This document shows, one piece after another, positions 23,166 through 32,359 of a DNA stretch of 55,552 nucleotides. Below the pieces are notes generated by a model, which did no database searches, was not told the DNA's origin, and saw only the letters and a program-made list of their open reading frames with translations. A program made the translations under genes and the position numbers. Numbering within the stretch: the first letter of the stretch is position 1; each line of letters opens with the position of its first letter. The stretch lies in contig CAZWRN010000007.1 in assembly GCA_964636275.1 (NCBI GenBank), positions 1 through 55,552 on the forward strand, given 5' to 3'. The stretch is from CAZWRN01 sp964636275. Lineage in GTDB: Bacteria; Patescibacteriota; Microgenomatia; Daviesbacterales; UBA10151.

Positions 23166-23861
23166 ATGAAGGCATTTGAAGAGCTTTTTACGGATTTTCC
23201 TATCCGAAAAATAAAAAAAGGCCACATTATTTTATCCCCGGAAGACAAAAGAAGACGTATTGTTTACTGGATTCAAGAAGGGTTTGTTCAAAAATACTAC
23301 TCCAGTCCAAATGGTGACATGCTCTATGTTTCATTATTTGATCCATCCAGCTTTCTCCCTCTATCTGCCTCGATCAATAATTCGCCCATCCATTTCACAT
23401 ATGAAGCACTAACTGACATCGTGGTTATGGAAATTCCTCAGGATATTTTTCTTAAAACATTAAATAGTGATCCTGTATTCATGAAAACTACACTAGCTTA
23501 TGTTTTACAGGAGACCACCTTACTAAAAGAAAAATTAGTTTACTTCACTTTGGAAAACGCCCTTACCAGATTAGTATATGGGCTTTGTTTTTTTGCTGGT
23601 TATTTTGGAAAACCACAAAACAATGAAACATTGTTTGAGGTAGTTTTATCTCAAAATGCGATTAGCAATTGGTTGGGGCTCACTCGAGAATCTGTAAATT
23701 CCCAGCTTGCCTATTTAGCATCACAATATTTGATCCGATTTGAAGGCAAAAGGATTATTATCCCCGATATAAATCACTTAAAACAGAGTGTTTTGCATGA
23801 AAAAAACTTAGCCATTAGACAGTCAATCAAAAAACTTTTTCTGCATTATCAAGCAGAATAG
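23166..23861 (+). CDS. Crp/Fnr family transcriptional regulator
   Basis: The 231-aa protein has a cyclic-nucleotide-binding-like beta-roll (about residues 15-110) and a long dimerisation helix (about 115-140). The C-terminal winged HTH contains L-S-Q-N-A-I-S-N-W-L-G-L-T-R-E-S-V-N. No Fe-S cysteine cluster is present, so an oxygen-sensing FNR role is unlikely; the ligand is unknown. The start at ATG 23166 lies 10 nt after a GATAAA -10, with TTACAA 17 bp further up; an upstream GTG (23148) would sit inside the promoter. The palindrome before it suggests autoregulation and control of the divergent protease and perhaps of the surface proteins downstream. Confidence 0.85.
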   Translation: MKAFEELFTDFPIRKIKKGHIILSPEDKRRRIVYWIQEGFVQKYYSSPNGDMLYVSLFDPSSFLPLSASINNSPIHFTYEALTDIVVMEIPQDIFLKTLNSDPVFMKTTLAYVLQETTLLKEKLVYFTLENALTRLVYGLCFFAGYFGKPQNNETLFEVVLSQNAISNWLGLTRESVNSQLAYLASQYLIRFEGKRIIIPDINHLKQSVLHEKNLAIRQSIKKLFLHYQAE

Positions 23862-23978
23862 TTGTCATCTTCCGATAAATCTCAAAGCAACTCCTAAAAA
23901 CTTATAATATAAATAAAAACTACTAAGCAAACTATTAAGCATTTCACAGAATATTGATGATCTATATGGTTTAAGTAA

Positions 23979-25847
23979 ATGATGAAAAAAAGCATCACAA
24001 AAACAATTCTAGGTCATTTTGCACTTTGTCTCGTGGTCATTACACTTTTTCCTACCAATCATTCATCAGTAAAAGCATCTACCCCATTACCCTGGGATGG
24101 GGTACCAGATTTACCCATAAACTATGCTACTGATGTTAAAAGCTGGTGGGACACACATCCATTTAATAGTGAATCTCCGGCTTATCGACCAGAAATCGCC
24201 TCTCCTACCAATCAGATTGATGTATTAAATGAATTTAATGGTAATATTCAATCAGCAATTGACTCATTGCCTGCATCGGGGGGAACATTGATCTTTCCGG
24301 AAGCCACCTATTCAGGAACATTTAGATTGGTAGGCAAAAAAAATATTCATTTTTTAGGTCAAGGGAATCCCATCATTCGTTTAACCGCCGAAATAGATAT
24401 TGCCGGGTGTGAAGAAGCAACCAACTACGCAACGATATCGGCTCAGGTAGCTAAAAAAAATCCAACCGCAATAACCTGCGTAACATCCGGCCGTACACAT
24501 AATTTGTACTTCAATTCACTTACTTTTGATGGTCAAAATACTTTGTTAGATGGAATCAATCTAGCAGCTGCTAAAGATATCATATTCGATAATGTTGTGT
24601 TTCAAAACTTTGTAGACCCCCGAGAACATCACAGAGGCTTGGTATCTGGTAATGCAGTATTGGATAATATTTGGTTTAGAAACACTACTTTTGCTGGAAA
24701 TGAGCGTTATGCACTCTATCTTGATGGACTCCATGGCGGTGGCGTAATCAACTCAACAGTTAATGGTAAATTCGGTTCAGGCGGATTTCTTTTTTTGACC
24801 AATGATGACTTATCTCGGGATTATGACAACAGTGGCTCTATCGATATTAATGAACAACGAACTGGCAATCATATTGTGGTAGCAAATAACACCTTTACTA
24901 CTCCTCTTTATTCAGGTATTGCTGCATCGGGCAGAGATATTCTTGTTATTAACAACAACTTTTTGCAATCTGTTCAGATACTAGCGGATTTTGATAGTAA
25001 AAGCTCCAATATTGATCCAAAATTAACATATCAGTTTTTCAATAATCAGGTGCTTTTCAATAAGACCAAGAATGTTAAATATTTGGCCGAAGTAGCCTCA
25101 TCACCGACCTGTCCAAAGCTTATAAACTGCGCAAAGCAGGGAAAATATATGGTTATCGGAAATACGGTAGAAAACTCAAATATCTTCTCTAAACTGGTCA
25201 ATGAAGTGCCCAATCAGTATGGAACAATAGAGGGACCAAATACAGTCATTAACAATTGCATTAACAATCCACTTTGCGTAACAGTCGTTCCAACGCCATC
25301 AATATCACCTACACCTACACCTACACCTACACCTACACCTACACCTACACCTACACCTACACCTAGCCCAACTCCATCACCACTACCATCCCCTCCTACA
25401 AATCCTGGAAACAATAATATAATTATTAATAGTTCATTTGAGCTGGGCAGTTTCCCCTGGTCACTCAATAAAGCTGTTTTGGATACATCGACATTTGTCA
25501 GTGGTTCAACCTCACTTAAAATAGCGGGACCAGCCGATATCTATACCAGGCAATTTATAACTCTTCTGCCTTCTACAACCTATACGATGAGTTATTGGGT
25601 AAAAACTCAGAATATAGTTTCTAAAGGACTAGCCATCCGGATGGTACAAATAGAACCATCAGTATCTGTAATTGGCCTTGGTGAATATGTCAAAGGTTCA
25701 ACAGATTGGGTAAAAAAATCTTTGACCTTTACTACACCAGCCAAATTTATTTCTGGCCGAATAGATATCCTTTATACTCTGGCAACAGGTGAACTAGGGT
25801 GGGTTGATGATGTTACTTTATGTGAAGGTTTTCAAGACTGCCAATAA
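23979..25847 (+). CDS. Secreted beta-helix protein with Pro-Thr linker and carbohydrate-binding-like domain
   Basis: The 622-aa protein has a signal peptide (about 1-33) and a short conserved segment (V-K-S-W-W-D-T-H-P-F). A pectate-lyase-like parallel beta-helix (about 75-420) follows. It includes Y-L-D-G-L-H-G-G-G, then L-T-N-D-D-L-S-R-D, then a calcium-loop-like D-Y-D-N-S-G-S-I-D-I-N-E. A (Pro-Thr)n linker (about 440-470) joins this to a C-terminal jelly-roll domain (N-S-S-F-E-L-G-S-F-P-W) of the CBM4/9 type. The helix half is a paralogue of the protein at 27308-30277. It is probably surface-attached and acts on polysaccharide, but catalytic residues cannot be named. The next gene follows almost directly. 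Confidence 0.8.
   Translation: MMKKSITKTILGHFALCLVVITLFPTNHSSVKASTPLPWDGVPDLPINYATDVKSWWDTHPFNSESPAYRPEIASPTNQIDVLNEFNGNIQSAIDSLPASGGTLIFPEATYSGTFRLVGKKNIHFLGQGNPIIRLTAEIDIAGCEEATNYATISAQVAKKNPTAITCVTSGRTHNLYFNSLTFDGQNTLLDGINLAAAKDIIFDNVVFQNFVDPREHHRGLVSGNAVLDNIWFRNTTFAGNERYALYLDGLHGGGVINSTVNGKFGSGGFLFLTNDDLSRDYDNSGSIDINEQRTGNHIVVANNTFTTPLYSGIAASGRDILVINNNFLQSVQILADFDSKSSNIDPKLTYQFFNNQVLFNKTKNVKYLAEVASSPTCPKLINCAKQGKYMVIGNTVENSNIFSKLVNEVPNQYGTIEGPNTVINNCINNPLCVTVVPTPSISPTPTPTPTPTPTPTPTPTPSPTPSPLPSPPTNPGNNNIIINSSFELGSFPWSLNKAVLDTSTFVSGSTSLKIAGPADIYTRQFITLLPSTTYTMSYWVKTQNIVSKGLAIRMVQIEPSVSVIGLGEYVKGSTDWVKKSLTFTTPAKFISGRIDILYTLATGELGWVDDVTLCEGFQDCQ
25306..25365 (+). repeat. Hexanucleotide repeat ACACCT encoding (Pro-Thr)n
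   Basis: About ten tandem copies of the 6-bp unit ACACCT encode the Pro-Thr linker of the beta-helix protein. Its length is likely to vary between strains by slippage. Confidence 0.9.
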
Positions 25848-25889
25848 TTGAATAAAACTTCTATATATAATAAGATTGAAGTATACCCT

Positions 25890-27311
25890 ATGATTAGTAA
25901 TCGAGCCAGCGATTATCTAAAATTCAATCTAAAACCAATCCTAATGGGAATTTTCTCTCTAGGTTTCTTTGTCTTTTTTCACTCATCGGTATTAGCAACC
26001 AGCGCCACTGATAAGATGGCAGCTTACTGGAAAATGGATGAAACAGTTACCGGTTCAACTGTTATCGACAGCAGCGGTGACGGCAACAATGGAACCCCAA
26101 GTGGTTCAGGTGGTAGTCAAAATGGGCCCCAACCAAACACCGATGTTCCTACAACCTCATTTCCAGATTTACGTTCTCTTAACTTTGATGGAACTGATGA
26201 TGATGTAGCAGTTTCAGGACTAATCACTAATTCAAGCCAAATAGTCACCCTAACAGCCTGGGTAAACTTAAACACCAAAGATACCAGCGGAGCTGAAATA
26301 ATCTCTCTTGGGGATCATGTGTTATTAAGAGCAGATGACAGTTCAAGCCAAAAAACCACCGGCCAGTTTTATAATGGAACCACCTGGATAGGCACTGGTT
26401 CTGGCGTAGATATTGCCGGAACAGGATGGAGACATGTAGCATATGTCGTCCATCAAGTTTCTGGAAATTATTATCAACAAATATATATTGACGGTGTTTT
26501 AGATACACAGTCTACCAATACAACTTCTATTGTATACACCGGACTTTCACAAAACACAAAAATTGGCGAACATGGTAATGGCAGCACCAATTACAATTTT
26601 AATGGGAAAATCGACGAAGTCCGGGTATATACCCGAGCTCTATCCGCTGATGAAATAGCCGATCTGGCTGCAGGCAGGCATACTCAAGCCACATGGGATG
26701 GATCAACTTCCACTAATAATGAAACAGCTGCCAACTGGGATATCAACGCGGTTCCAGACCCTTTCACTAGACTGATTATTGCTTCAGCAAGTAACAATCC
26801 ATCCTTAACTTCCAATTTAGCTTCGGCATCGCTAACTATAAACAATAATGCCACCTTAACAACCAATTGCTATACCTTGACGTACAATGATAACGGCAGT
26901 TTGGTTAACAATGGATCTCTTATTGACTGTCCTCCAACCAACGTTCCTCTGACTTCTGCTTCAGCTAACCAGTCTGCGCCGATTTGCCAAGATATCACTC
27001 CTACTAACGTACCTCATTTATTTCAAGCAGATACTTTGGGGACTTCAGTAACGCTTTACTTTACGACAATACCTGGGACTACTGGATATGGGATCGAATA
27101 TACTAATAATCCCGATTTTTTTCATTATGGCGATTTGTTTGATTATGATGGTCCAGCATGGATATATGAAAGAACTATTCATCAGCTTCATCCCCAAACC
27201 ACTTATTATGTCCGCATTCGAGGTGTAAATGGCTGTACGGCCGGCCCCTGGAGCAATTTATTAAAGGTTAAAACAGGTGGATATCAAACCCAAAAAACCT
27301 TTTTCTTTTAA
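25890..27311 (+). CDS. Secreted LamG/FN3-like surface protein
   Basis: The 473-aa protein has an N-terminal signal or anchor (about residues 15-40, F-S-L-G-F-F-V-F-F). A LamG domain (about 45-265) follows with A-A-Y-W-K-M-D-E, L-T-A-W-V-N-L and the late I-D-E-V-R-V-Y-T-R-A-L. A small beta region comes next, and the C-terminal FN3-like module contains P-H-L-F-Q-A-D, L-Y-F, T-T-Y-Y-V-R-I-R-G-V-N-G-C and G-P-W-S-N. I use the ATG at 25890; the frame is open from 25848, directly after the previous stop, but that start would be TTG. It is in the same direction as the beta-helix gene upstream and ends convergently, with a 4-base overlap, against the next surface gene. Confidence 0.78.
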   Translation: MISNRASDYLKFNLKPILMGIFSLGFFVFFHSSVLATSATDKMAAYWKMDETVTGSTVIDSSGDGNNGTPSGSGGSQNGPQPNTDVPTTSFPDLRSLNFDGTDDDVAVSGLITNSSQIVTLTAWVNLNTKDTSGAEIISLGDHVLLRADDSSSQKTTGQFYNGTTWIGTGSGVDIAGTGWRHVAYVVHQVSGNYYQQIYIDGVLDTQSTNTTSIVYTGLSQNTKIGEHGNGSTNYNFNGKIDEVRVYTRALSADEIADLAAGRHTQATWDGSTSTNNETAANWDINAVPDPFTRLIIASASNNPSLTSNLASASLTINNNATLTTNCYTLTYNDNGSLVNNGSLIDCPPTNVPLTSASANQSAPICQDITPTNVPHLFQADTLGTSVTLYFTTIPGTTGYGIEYTNNPDFFHYGDLFDYDGPAWIYERTIHQLHPQTTYYVRIRGVNGCTAGPWSNLLKVKTGGYQTQKTFFF

Positions 27312-30277
27312 AACCCAAATATTTTTTTAATGCTACTTACAACTGAACCCAACCAACTCGTTTTTGTCGCGGATGATTGAGCTGGAGAAGATTGCTCTGA
27401 AACCACTGGGATAACGGGAGGTTGAGATACTGCTGACTGAGTATTCTTTACTGGTGCGGATGCAGAAGTTGGAGTGCCAGACATAGCAGGTTTTGACCCA
27501 ACATTTTTTTGTGCTAGAAAAGCCATACTGACTCGAGATACAACTGGTTTTTGCGATTTATAAAAAGCAATTTTATGAGAAGTGCTACCACTGGTTCGTA
27601 TTTGCATTGTTTTCCCCCAATTACCCGGAACACAATCATTAACGGCTCTCATTCGGAAATAATAAACAGTATTAGGGGCCAAACCACCGATCTGAAAACC
27701 ACTAACTGAGGCGTCTGTTATAAATCGATCCTCTGCCTCTTTATAGCCGTAAGCAATCTGATACTTATTTACACCGACCACGGGAGCAAAAAAGATCTTA
27801 GCATTATTGGCAGTACTATCTATTTGAAACATATCCGGTACTCCAGTAGGAGCTGTGGCTGAACAACTTGAAGAGTTGACTGAAGGAGACGAATCATTGG
27901 AAGGAGCACTCAAACTATTAGAAACTGCAGCTGCCTCACTTACTACGACTACCAGTGAATAGGTGGATGAAATATTTTGGTGTACATCACGGAATCTAAG
28001 ATAAACAGTTTTTGTACCTAATCCTGAAGAAAGATTGAAAGTTGGAGTGGCTGAATACCATTGCCAACTCGCTCCTGAGAAGTCTGAATTTTCGGAAATT
28101 TGCATATGAAGATAGCTTGAAGAGTCAAAATTATCCGAACCTGATAAAGTCAGTGTTGGTGAAAAAGATGTCGTAGTTGTTGGTCCCGTAATTCCTCCTG
28201 TTGGACTGGTAGAATCATTCTTTGTAGGTTGAGATATATTTTGTGCATGATTTGAAACCTTGTAAAATTCAACATCATCCACATAAACAGCATCTCCAGA
28301 TTCAAAAGTATGTAGAATATCTAGTCGAACATTTGATGTGGATGCTGCAGTAGTCAATTTCATCGTGACGTACTGCCAGTAGTCGGCTGTTTTATTAATA
28401 TTTGCAGTATTGGTTTGGGTTGAACCATTGGTGATATCAGTAAAACGCAATCGAGCATAGGAACTTGCAGTGGTTTGTATTGTTGAAGCTTTTATTCGGG
28501 CATTGATAAAATAATCAGTATTTCCTTCAAGTGAAGCTACTAAATTCCCGGTATAATTTACATAGACATTGCTGGCTGCTCCTGTTAATTTTAAAGATCT
28601 TAATCCACTGAAAAACTGGGTCGTATCAGAACTTGCTGACGAGCGCTGTTGCCAACTGGTCGGGAAAGTTGAAACAGTTTCAAAGGAGGGATTGGAGACA
28701 ATATTATTAGCTGAAGAAAGTGGGCCTACAGGAATAGATCTACTGCATGCAGTACTAGTACTAACGGCTGGATGTTCATTACCAGATGATCCGGGTGTAT
28801 CTCCATCTGCAAACTGACCACCGTTTGCACAATTATCTGAAAGGGTGCTCGGCAAAATTAAATCTGGACCATCATAGGTTGTTTCCCATCCTTCTCTAAT
28901 AAATTGGCTATTAGTATGGGAATAAATATCATTTCCACGAATAGTATTTTCTCCAATTGTGGCACACTTATCAGCATTATATGTACTTGCGTTGCCACCC
29001 GGAGTACAAACATCTGAGGCTTGATCTATGTAAACCAAATAGGTTGCACTGCGAACTATATTTTCAGCGATGATGTTGCCTGTGTAATGAAACTGACTAA
29101 TTGAAGGAGTTACACTCCCATACTGGACAATACGGGTACTTTTGGGATTTAGATACAGCAGTTGAGTAACCTTTCCATTAACCAGGTTTCCTTTTGTTAA
29201 ACTATCAGCCGCCATCATACTAATACCTGTATAGGTCGATCCTTCTTTACCTTCAAAAGTGTTCTTATAATTTACAACATATTGAGCCACTCCCCATTCA
29301 TTCTCATCCACATCTCCATCGCCATCACGGTCCCGGGTAAAATCGTCATTGGTTAAATAAAGAAATCCACCCGTTGCCGTACCGCGCTTTACTGTTGAAT
29401 ATATAATCCCTCCCCCATGGAGACCATCTAAATAAGACTGGTACTCTTCATCTGCATCAAAAGTACATCCACGACACCAAAAGTTTGTGAGTGTAGCAAT
29501 GCCATACAAACTACCATCATGAGTACCAACACCTGTACCTGAAGAATTTCGGATAGTTACATTATCCATAACAACATCTCTGGCAGTAGCTAAATGAACT
29601 AAGATATGGGAAGTGGCATCTCCATCAAAAATAACATCCTTAATGTAAATATTTTTGATTGGATTTTGGATACAATGGTTTGATTTTTCATGAAGAGCGC
29701 TGGCGGGATTTCTAGCCCCAGAAAATCCTGAATAATCAGCTGATTCCGGACAGCCTAAAATCTCAAATTCTTCTCTGGATTCCCAATCATCACTATAGTC
29801 ATCAGCGGTAGCATAGGCATAACTGACTTCTAGGATAGTATCTGCATCAGGATCTCCTAGAATATGGATGTTATCTCGTTTAAGAGTTTGGGTAAAAGTG
29901 CCACCACTTTCAGAATAGTCATTTGTCAGCTGGACATCCCCACAGTAAGTTCCTGCTTCCAGCTGGATTGTATATCCTTGGGTGGGAATAGCGGGGAGAT
30001 TATCAATAGCATCCTGAATATTTGTACCGTTATCACATCCTCCATCGGGTGCAACTTCTATAACCGTTGGAGGATTTGGAACATAGCCAATTGAATATCC
30101 AGAGGCATTATCAGGATTCATGGGATGACTATTCCACCATGTTTCAACATCCTGTGAATAATTTGGGTCTGTAGATGGGATAGCTGGAATCTCGGCATAT
30201 ACTGACTTTGCTGTTAAAGACAATATACCCAAAAAACTTATTAACAACAGAAATAAATTTATTATTTTTTGGTACAT
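27308..30277 (-). CDS. Large secreted beta-helix surface protein with CBM-, Ig- and FN3-like modules
   Basis: The 989-aa protein has a signal peptide (about 1-28). A beta-helix region (about 35-480) carries the motif Y-L-D-G-L-H-G-G-G, then L-T-N-D-D-F-T-R-D, then D-R-D-G-D-G-D-V-D-E-N-E, which looks like a calcium-binding loop. A jelly-roll carbohydrate-binding-like domain (about 535-690) and an Ig-like region (about 700-790) follow. The conserved FN3-like module (about 815-910: P-D-M-F-Q-I-D, A-P-N-T-V-Y-Y-F-R-M-R-A-V-N-D-C) comes next. The tail is Ser/Pro-rich and ends in a hydrophobic/basic stretch (W-L-G-S-V-V-S-S-I-K-K-I-F-G-F). It is a paralogue of the beta-helix protein at 23979. A Crp-palindrome half-site TGTAAGAA lies 42 bp upstream of the start. 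Confidence 0.82.
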   Translation of the reverse strand: MYQKIINLFLLLISFLGILSLTAKSVYAEIPAIPSTDPNYSQDVETWWNSHPMNPDNASGYSIGYVPNPPTVIEVAPDGGCDNGTNIQDAIDNLPAIPTQGYTIQLEAGTYCGDVQLTNDYSESGGTFTQTLKRDNIHILGDPDADTILEVSYAYATADDYSDDWESREEFEILGCPESADYSGFSGARNPASALHEKSNHCIQNPIKNIYIKDVIFDGDATSHILVHLATARDVVMDNVTIRNSSGTGVGTHDGSLYGIATLTNFWCRGCTFDADEEYQSYLDGLHGGGIIYSTVKRGTATGGFLYLTNDDFTRDRDGDGDVDENEWGVAQYVVNYKNTFEGKEGSTYTGISMMAADSLTKGNLVNGKVTQLLYLNPKSTRIVQYGSVTPSISQFHYTGNIIAENIVRSATYLVYIDQASDVCTPGGNASTYNADKCATIGENTIRGNDIYSHTNSQFIREGWETTYDGPDLILPSTLSDNCANGGQFADGDTPGSSGNEHPAVSTSTACSRSIPVGPLSSANNIVSNPSFETVSTFPTSWQQRSSASSDTTQFFSGLRSLKLTGAASNVYVNYTGNLVASLEGNTDYFINARIKASTIQTTASSYARLRFTDITNGSTQTNTANINKTADYWQYVTMKLTTAASTSNVRLDILHTFESGDAVYVDDVEFYKVSNHAQNISQPTKNDSTSPTGGITGPTTTTSFSPTLTLSGSDNFDSSSYLHMQISENSDFSGASWQWYSATPTFNLSSGLGTKTVYLRFRDVHQNISSTYSLVVVVSEAAAVSNSLSAPSNDSSPSVNSSSCSATAPTGVPDMFQIDSTANNAKIFFAPVVGVNKYQIAYGYKEAEDRFITDASVSGFQIGGLAPNTVYYFRMRAVNDCVPGNWGKTMQIRTSGSTSHKIAFYKSQKPVVSRVSMAFLAQKNVGSKPAMSGTPTSASAPVKNTQSAVSQPPVIPVVSEQSSPAQSSATKTSWLGSVVSSIKKIFGF

Positions 30278-30426
30278 TTTTGATATTTAGTAAGTAACTT
30301 TTATCGTATTAAACTAATGTAAGAATTAGGTTAAATGTTAACCGATATACAATATCAAGGCTCAAAAGGAGAAATCTGTTAACTACTTTACACCTGTTTG
30401 CTGTCTCTAAACACAGCTAAGTTCTT

Positions 30427-30455
30427 TTGACAAAATCAACTAAATTTGCAAGAAT
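30427..30455 (+). promoter_or_regulatory. Promoter of the aldo/keto reductase, leaderless type
   Basis: TTGACA (30427-30432), 17 bp, AAGAAT (30450-30455), 7 nt, ATG at 30463. The promoter occupies an in-frame open stretch, which argues against any earlier start. Confidence 0.65.
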
Positions 30456-30462
30456 GTACCCA

Positions 30463-31278
30463 ATGAAATTTATCCAGTTAAACGATTCAGTCAAACTGCC
30501 ACTGATCGGTTTTGGTACCTGGCAACTACAAGGAGTTGATTGCTACAACTCAGTATTAAAAGCCTTTGAAGCTGGCTATAGGCACATTGATACTGCTGAC
30601 CGCTATGGCAACCATGCGCAGGTTGCTAGAGCTTTAAAAGATAGTGGCCTCAAACGAGCAGAATACCAACTCACTACCAAACTTTGGCGAGACGATCTCT
30701 CACCTGAGACTATATTGGCATCTGGAAAAAGATTTTTAGAAGAACTAGGTATTCCCTACATTGATTTACTTCTGATCCATTGGCCAAACCGTGACTATGA
30801 TATGGTCGAATCACTCAAGGCCATGAATGAACTTAAAAAGCGAGGAGTCATCAAAGCAATCGGTGTTTCAAACTTTACCCAGCACCATTTGGAAGACGTC
30901 TTAAAATCTGGGGTAGAAATTACCAATAATCAGATAGAGCTTCGCCCCTCTTTTAACCAAAAGGCTTTGCGGGGTTTTCAAGACAAACATCACATTACGA
31001 CAACCTCTTACTCCACTATCAAAGGAGGAGTTGACTTTGATATACGTCTAATCAATGAGTTAGCTAGAAAATACGATAAAACATTGGGCCAAATTGTTTT
31101 AAATTGGGCTATTTCACAAAATATCATCGTTTTACCCCGTTCTACCAGTGAGGATAGAATAAAAGAAAATTTGGCTGCTGCAGAATTTGAGATGAGTCTC
31201 GACGACGTAGGTAAATTAAATAATATTCCTCAAGGAAATCGACTGGGTAAACCGGAATTTGCTGATTTTGACTACTAA
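30463..31278 (+). CDS. Aldo/keto reductase
   Basis: The 271-aa protein has the normal length of bacterial AKR5-type enzymes. The catalytic tetrad is visible: Asp in I-D-T-A-D-R-Y, the Tyr of the same motif, Lys in T-T-K-L-W, and His in L-L-I-H-W-P. The C-terminal cofactor-binding segment I-V-L-P-R-S-T-S-E-D-R-I-K-E-N follows. These soluble enzymes reduce aldehydes and ketones with NADPH. The substrate cannot be predicted. The start is set by promoter spacing. The 3' end overlaps by 4 bases the convergent SDR gene. Confidence 0.93.
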   Translation: MKFIQLNDSVKLPLIGFGTWQLQGVDCYNSVLKAFEAGYRHIDTADRYGNHAQVARALKDSGLKRAEYQLTTKLWRDDLSPETILASGKRFLEELGIPYIDLLLIHWPNRDYDMVESLKAMNELKKRGVIKAIGVSNFTQHHLEDVLKSGVEITNNQIELRPSFNQKALRGFQDKHHITTTSYSTIKGGVDFDIRLINELARKYDKTLGQIVLNWAISQNIIVLPRSTSEDRIKENLAAAEFEMSLDDVGKLNNIPQGNRLGKPEFADFDY

Positions 31279-32237
31279 ATACTCAACCTTTTTTTAACAT
31301 CTTCAATTAAAAAATCCAGTCCTTGTTCCAATTCAATATGCGGTTCCCAGGCTAACACTTGTTTGGCTTTGGATATATCCGGACATCGACGAGAGGGATC
31401 ATCTTGAGGTAATTTTTCTTTAATTTCTGGCTGAGATCTAGATCCAGTTTTGGCAATTACTTTATCTGCCAACTCTAAAACAGTAAATTCATGGGGATTT
31501 CCTAAATTAAAAACTTCTCCTTTTGTCTGATCGGTTTCCATAGTCCTGACAATACCCTCTATCAGATCTGAGACATAGCAAAAAGACCTGGTTTGTTTAC
31601 CATCACCAAAGACAGGTAATCCTTCATTTTTTAAAGCTGCTTTGACAAATTCAATCACTACTCTGCCATCATCCAGAGCCATTCGCGGACCATAGGTATT
31701 AAAAATCCGGATTATTCTTCCATCCAGCATTTTGTCTCTGGTATAAGCTGAGACAATTGTTTCTCCAAATCGTTTGGCTTCATCATAGACTGCTCGCGGA
31801 CCAGTCGTCGAAACGTTCCCCCTATAACTCTCTTTTTGAGGATGTTCTAACGGCTCTCCATAAGATTCAGAGGTCGAGGAAAAAAGCATTTTAGCCCCCT
31901 TCAGCAGAGCAAATTCACAAACAGCCCAAGTCCCCATTGTATTTACTTGCATGGTTTCAAATGCTAAAGCATGATAACTTTTTTCTGAGTTTTTATTGGG
32001 TGAAGCCGGAGACGCCAGGTGATAAATAAAGTCAACCTGATCAATTTCGATTTCAGATATATTTAATACATCCATATTGATAAATCGAAAATCAGGATGG
32101 GATATCAGATGAGAGATATTATCTTTACTACCTGTCAGTAAATTATCAATACAGATTACTTGATACCTTTTTTTAATCAAAGCATCACATAAATGACTGC
32201 CTAAAAAACCAGCCCCACCTGTAACTATTGCATTCAT
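31275..32237 (-). CDS. NAD-dependent UDP-sugar decarboxylase/epimerase (UXS-like SDR)
   Basis: The 320-aa extended SDR has the NAD motif G-G-A-G-F-L-G at residues 7-13, D31 for NAD preference, S-T-S-E-S-Y-G, and catalytic Y151-x-x-x-K155 (Y-D-E-A-K). The R-I-F-N-T-Y-G-P-R-M and G-D-G-K-Q-T-R-S-F-C-Y-V-S-D segments are those of UDP-glucuronate decarboxylases. It would supply UDP-xylose or a related sugar for the envelope polysaccharide made by glycosyltransferases such as the one at 43997. Other epimerase substrates remain possible. The protein is complete. Confidence 0.88.
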   Translation of the reverse strand: MNAIVTGGAGFLGSHLCDALIKKRYQVICIDNLLTGSKDNISHLISHPDFRFINMDVLNISEIEIDQVDFIYHLASPASPNKNSEKSYHALAFETMQVNTMGTWAVCEFALLKGAKMLFSSTSESYGEPLEHPQKESYRGNVSTTGPRAVYDEAKRFGETIVSAYTRDKMLDGRIIRIFNTYGPRMALDDGRVVIEFVKAALKNEGLPVFGDGKQTRSFCYVSDLIEGIVRTMETDQTKGEVFNLGNPHEFTVLELADKVIAKTGSRSQPEIKEKLPQDDPSRRCPDISKAKQVLAWEPHIELEQGLDFLIEDVKKRLSI

Positions 32238-32265
32238 ACTTTATTGGATATACAGTATTACATTG

Positions 32266-32293
32266 AATGTCAAATGTCTAATGTCAAATGTCT
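32266..32293 (+). repeat. 14-bp tandem duplication
   Basis: AATGTCAAATGTCT is present twice head to tail, between the SDR start and the pyruvate kinase promoter. Confidence 0.85.
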
Positions 32294-32312
32294 AATAGAT
32301 ATGACAAAACAA

Positions 32313-32341
32313 TTGATATTTAGTGTCAGAAAACATATAAT
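32313..32341 (+). promoter_or_regulatory. Promoter of pyruvate kinase
   Basis: TTGATA (32313-32318), 17 bp, TATAAT (32336-32341). Transcription should start near 32348, giving a leader of about 12 nt to the ATG at 32360. Confidence 0.75.
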
Positions 32342-32359
32342 TAGTTATAGGATTAATGT

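Noticed and set aside
25214..25468. Minus-strand frame with a long Gly-Val repeat
   Set aside because: It is the reverse reading of the Pro-Thr hexanucleotide repeat in the beta-helix gene. It has no start context and no homologous character.
26245..26508. Minus-strand 87-codon frame in the LamG gene
   Set aside because: Antisense shadow of a strong LamG coding sequence with no ribosome site or promoter.
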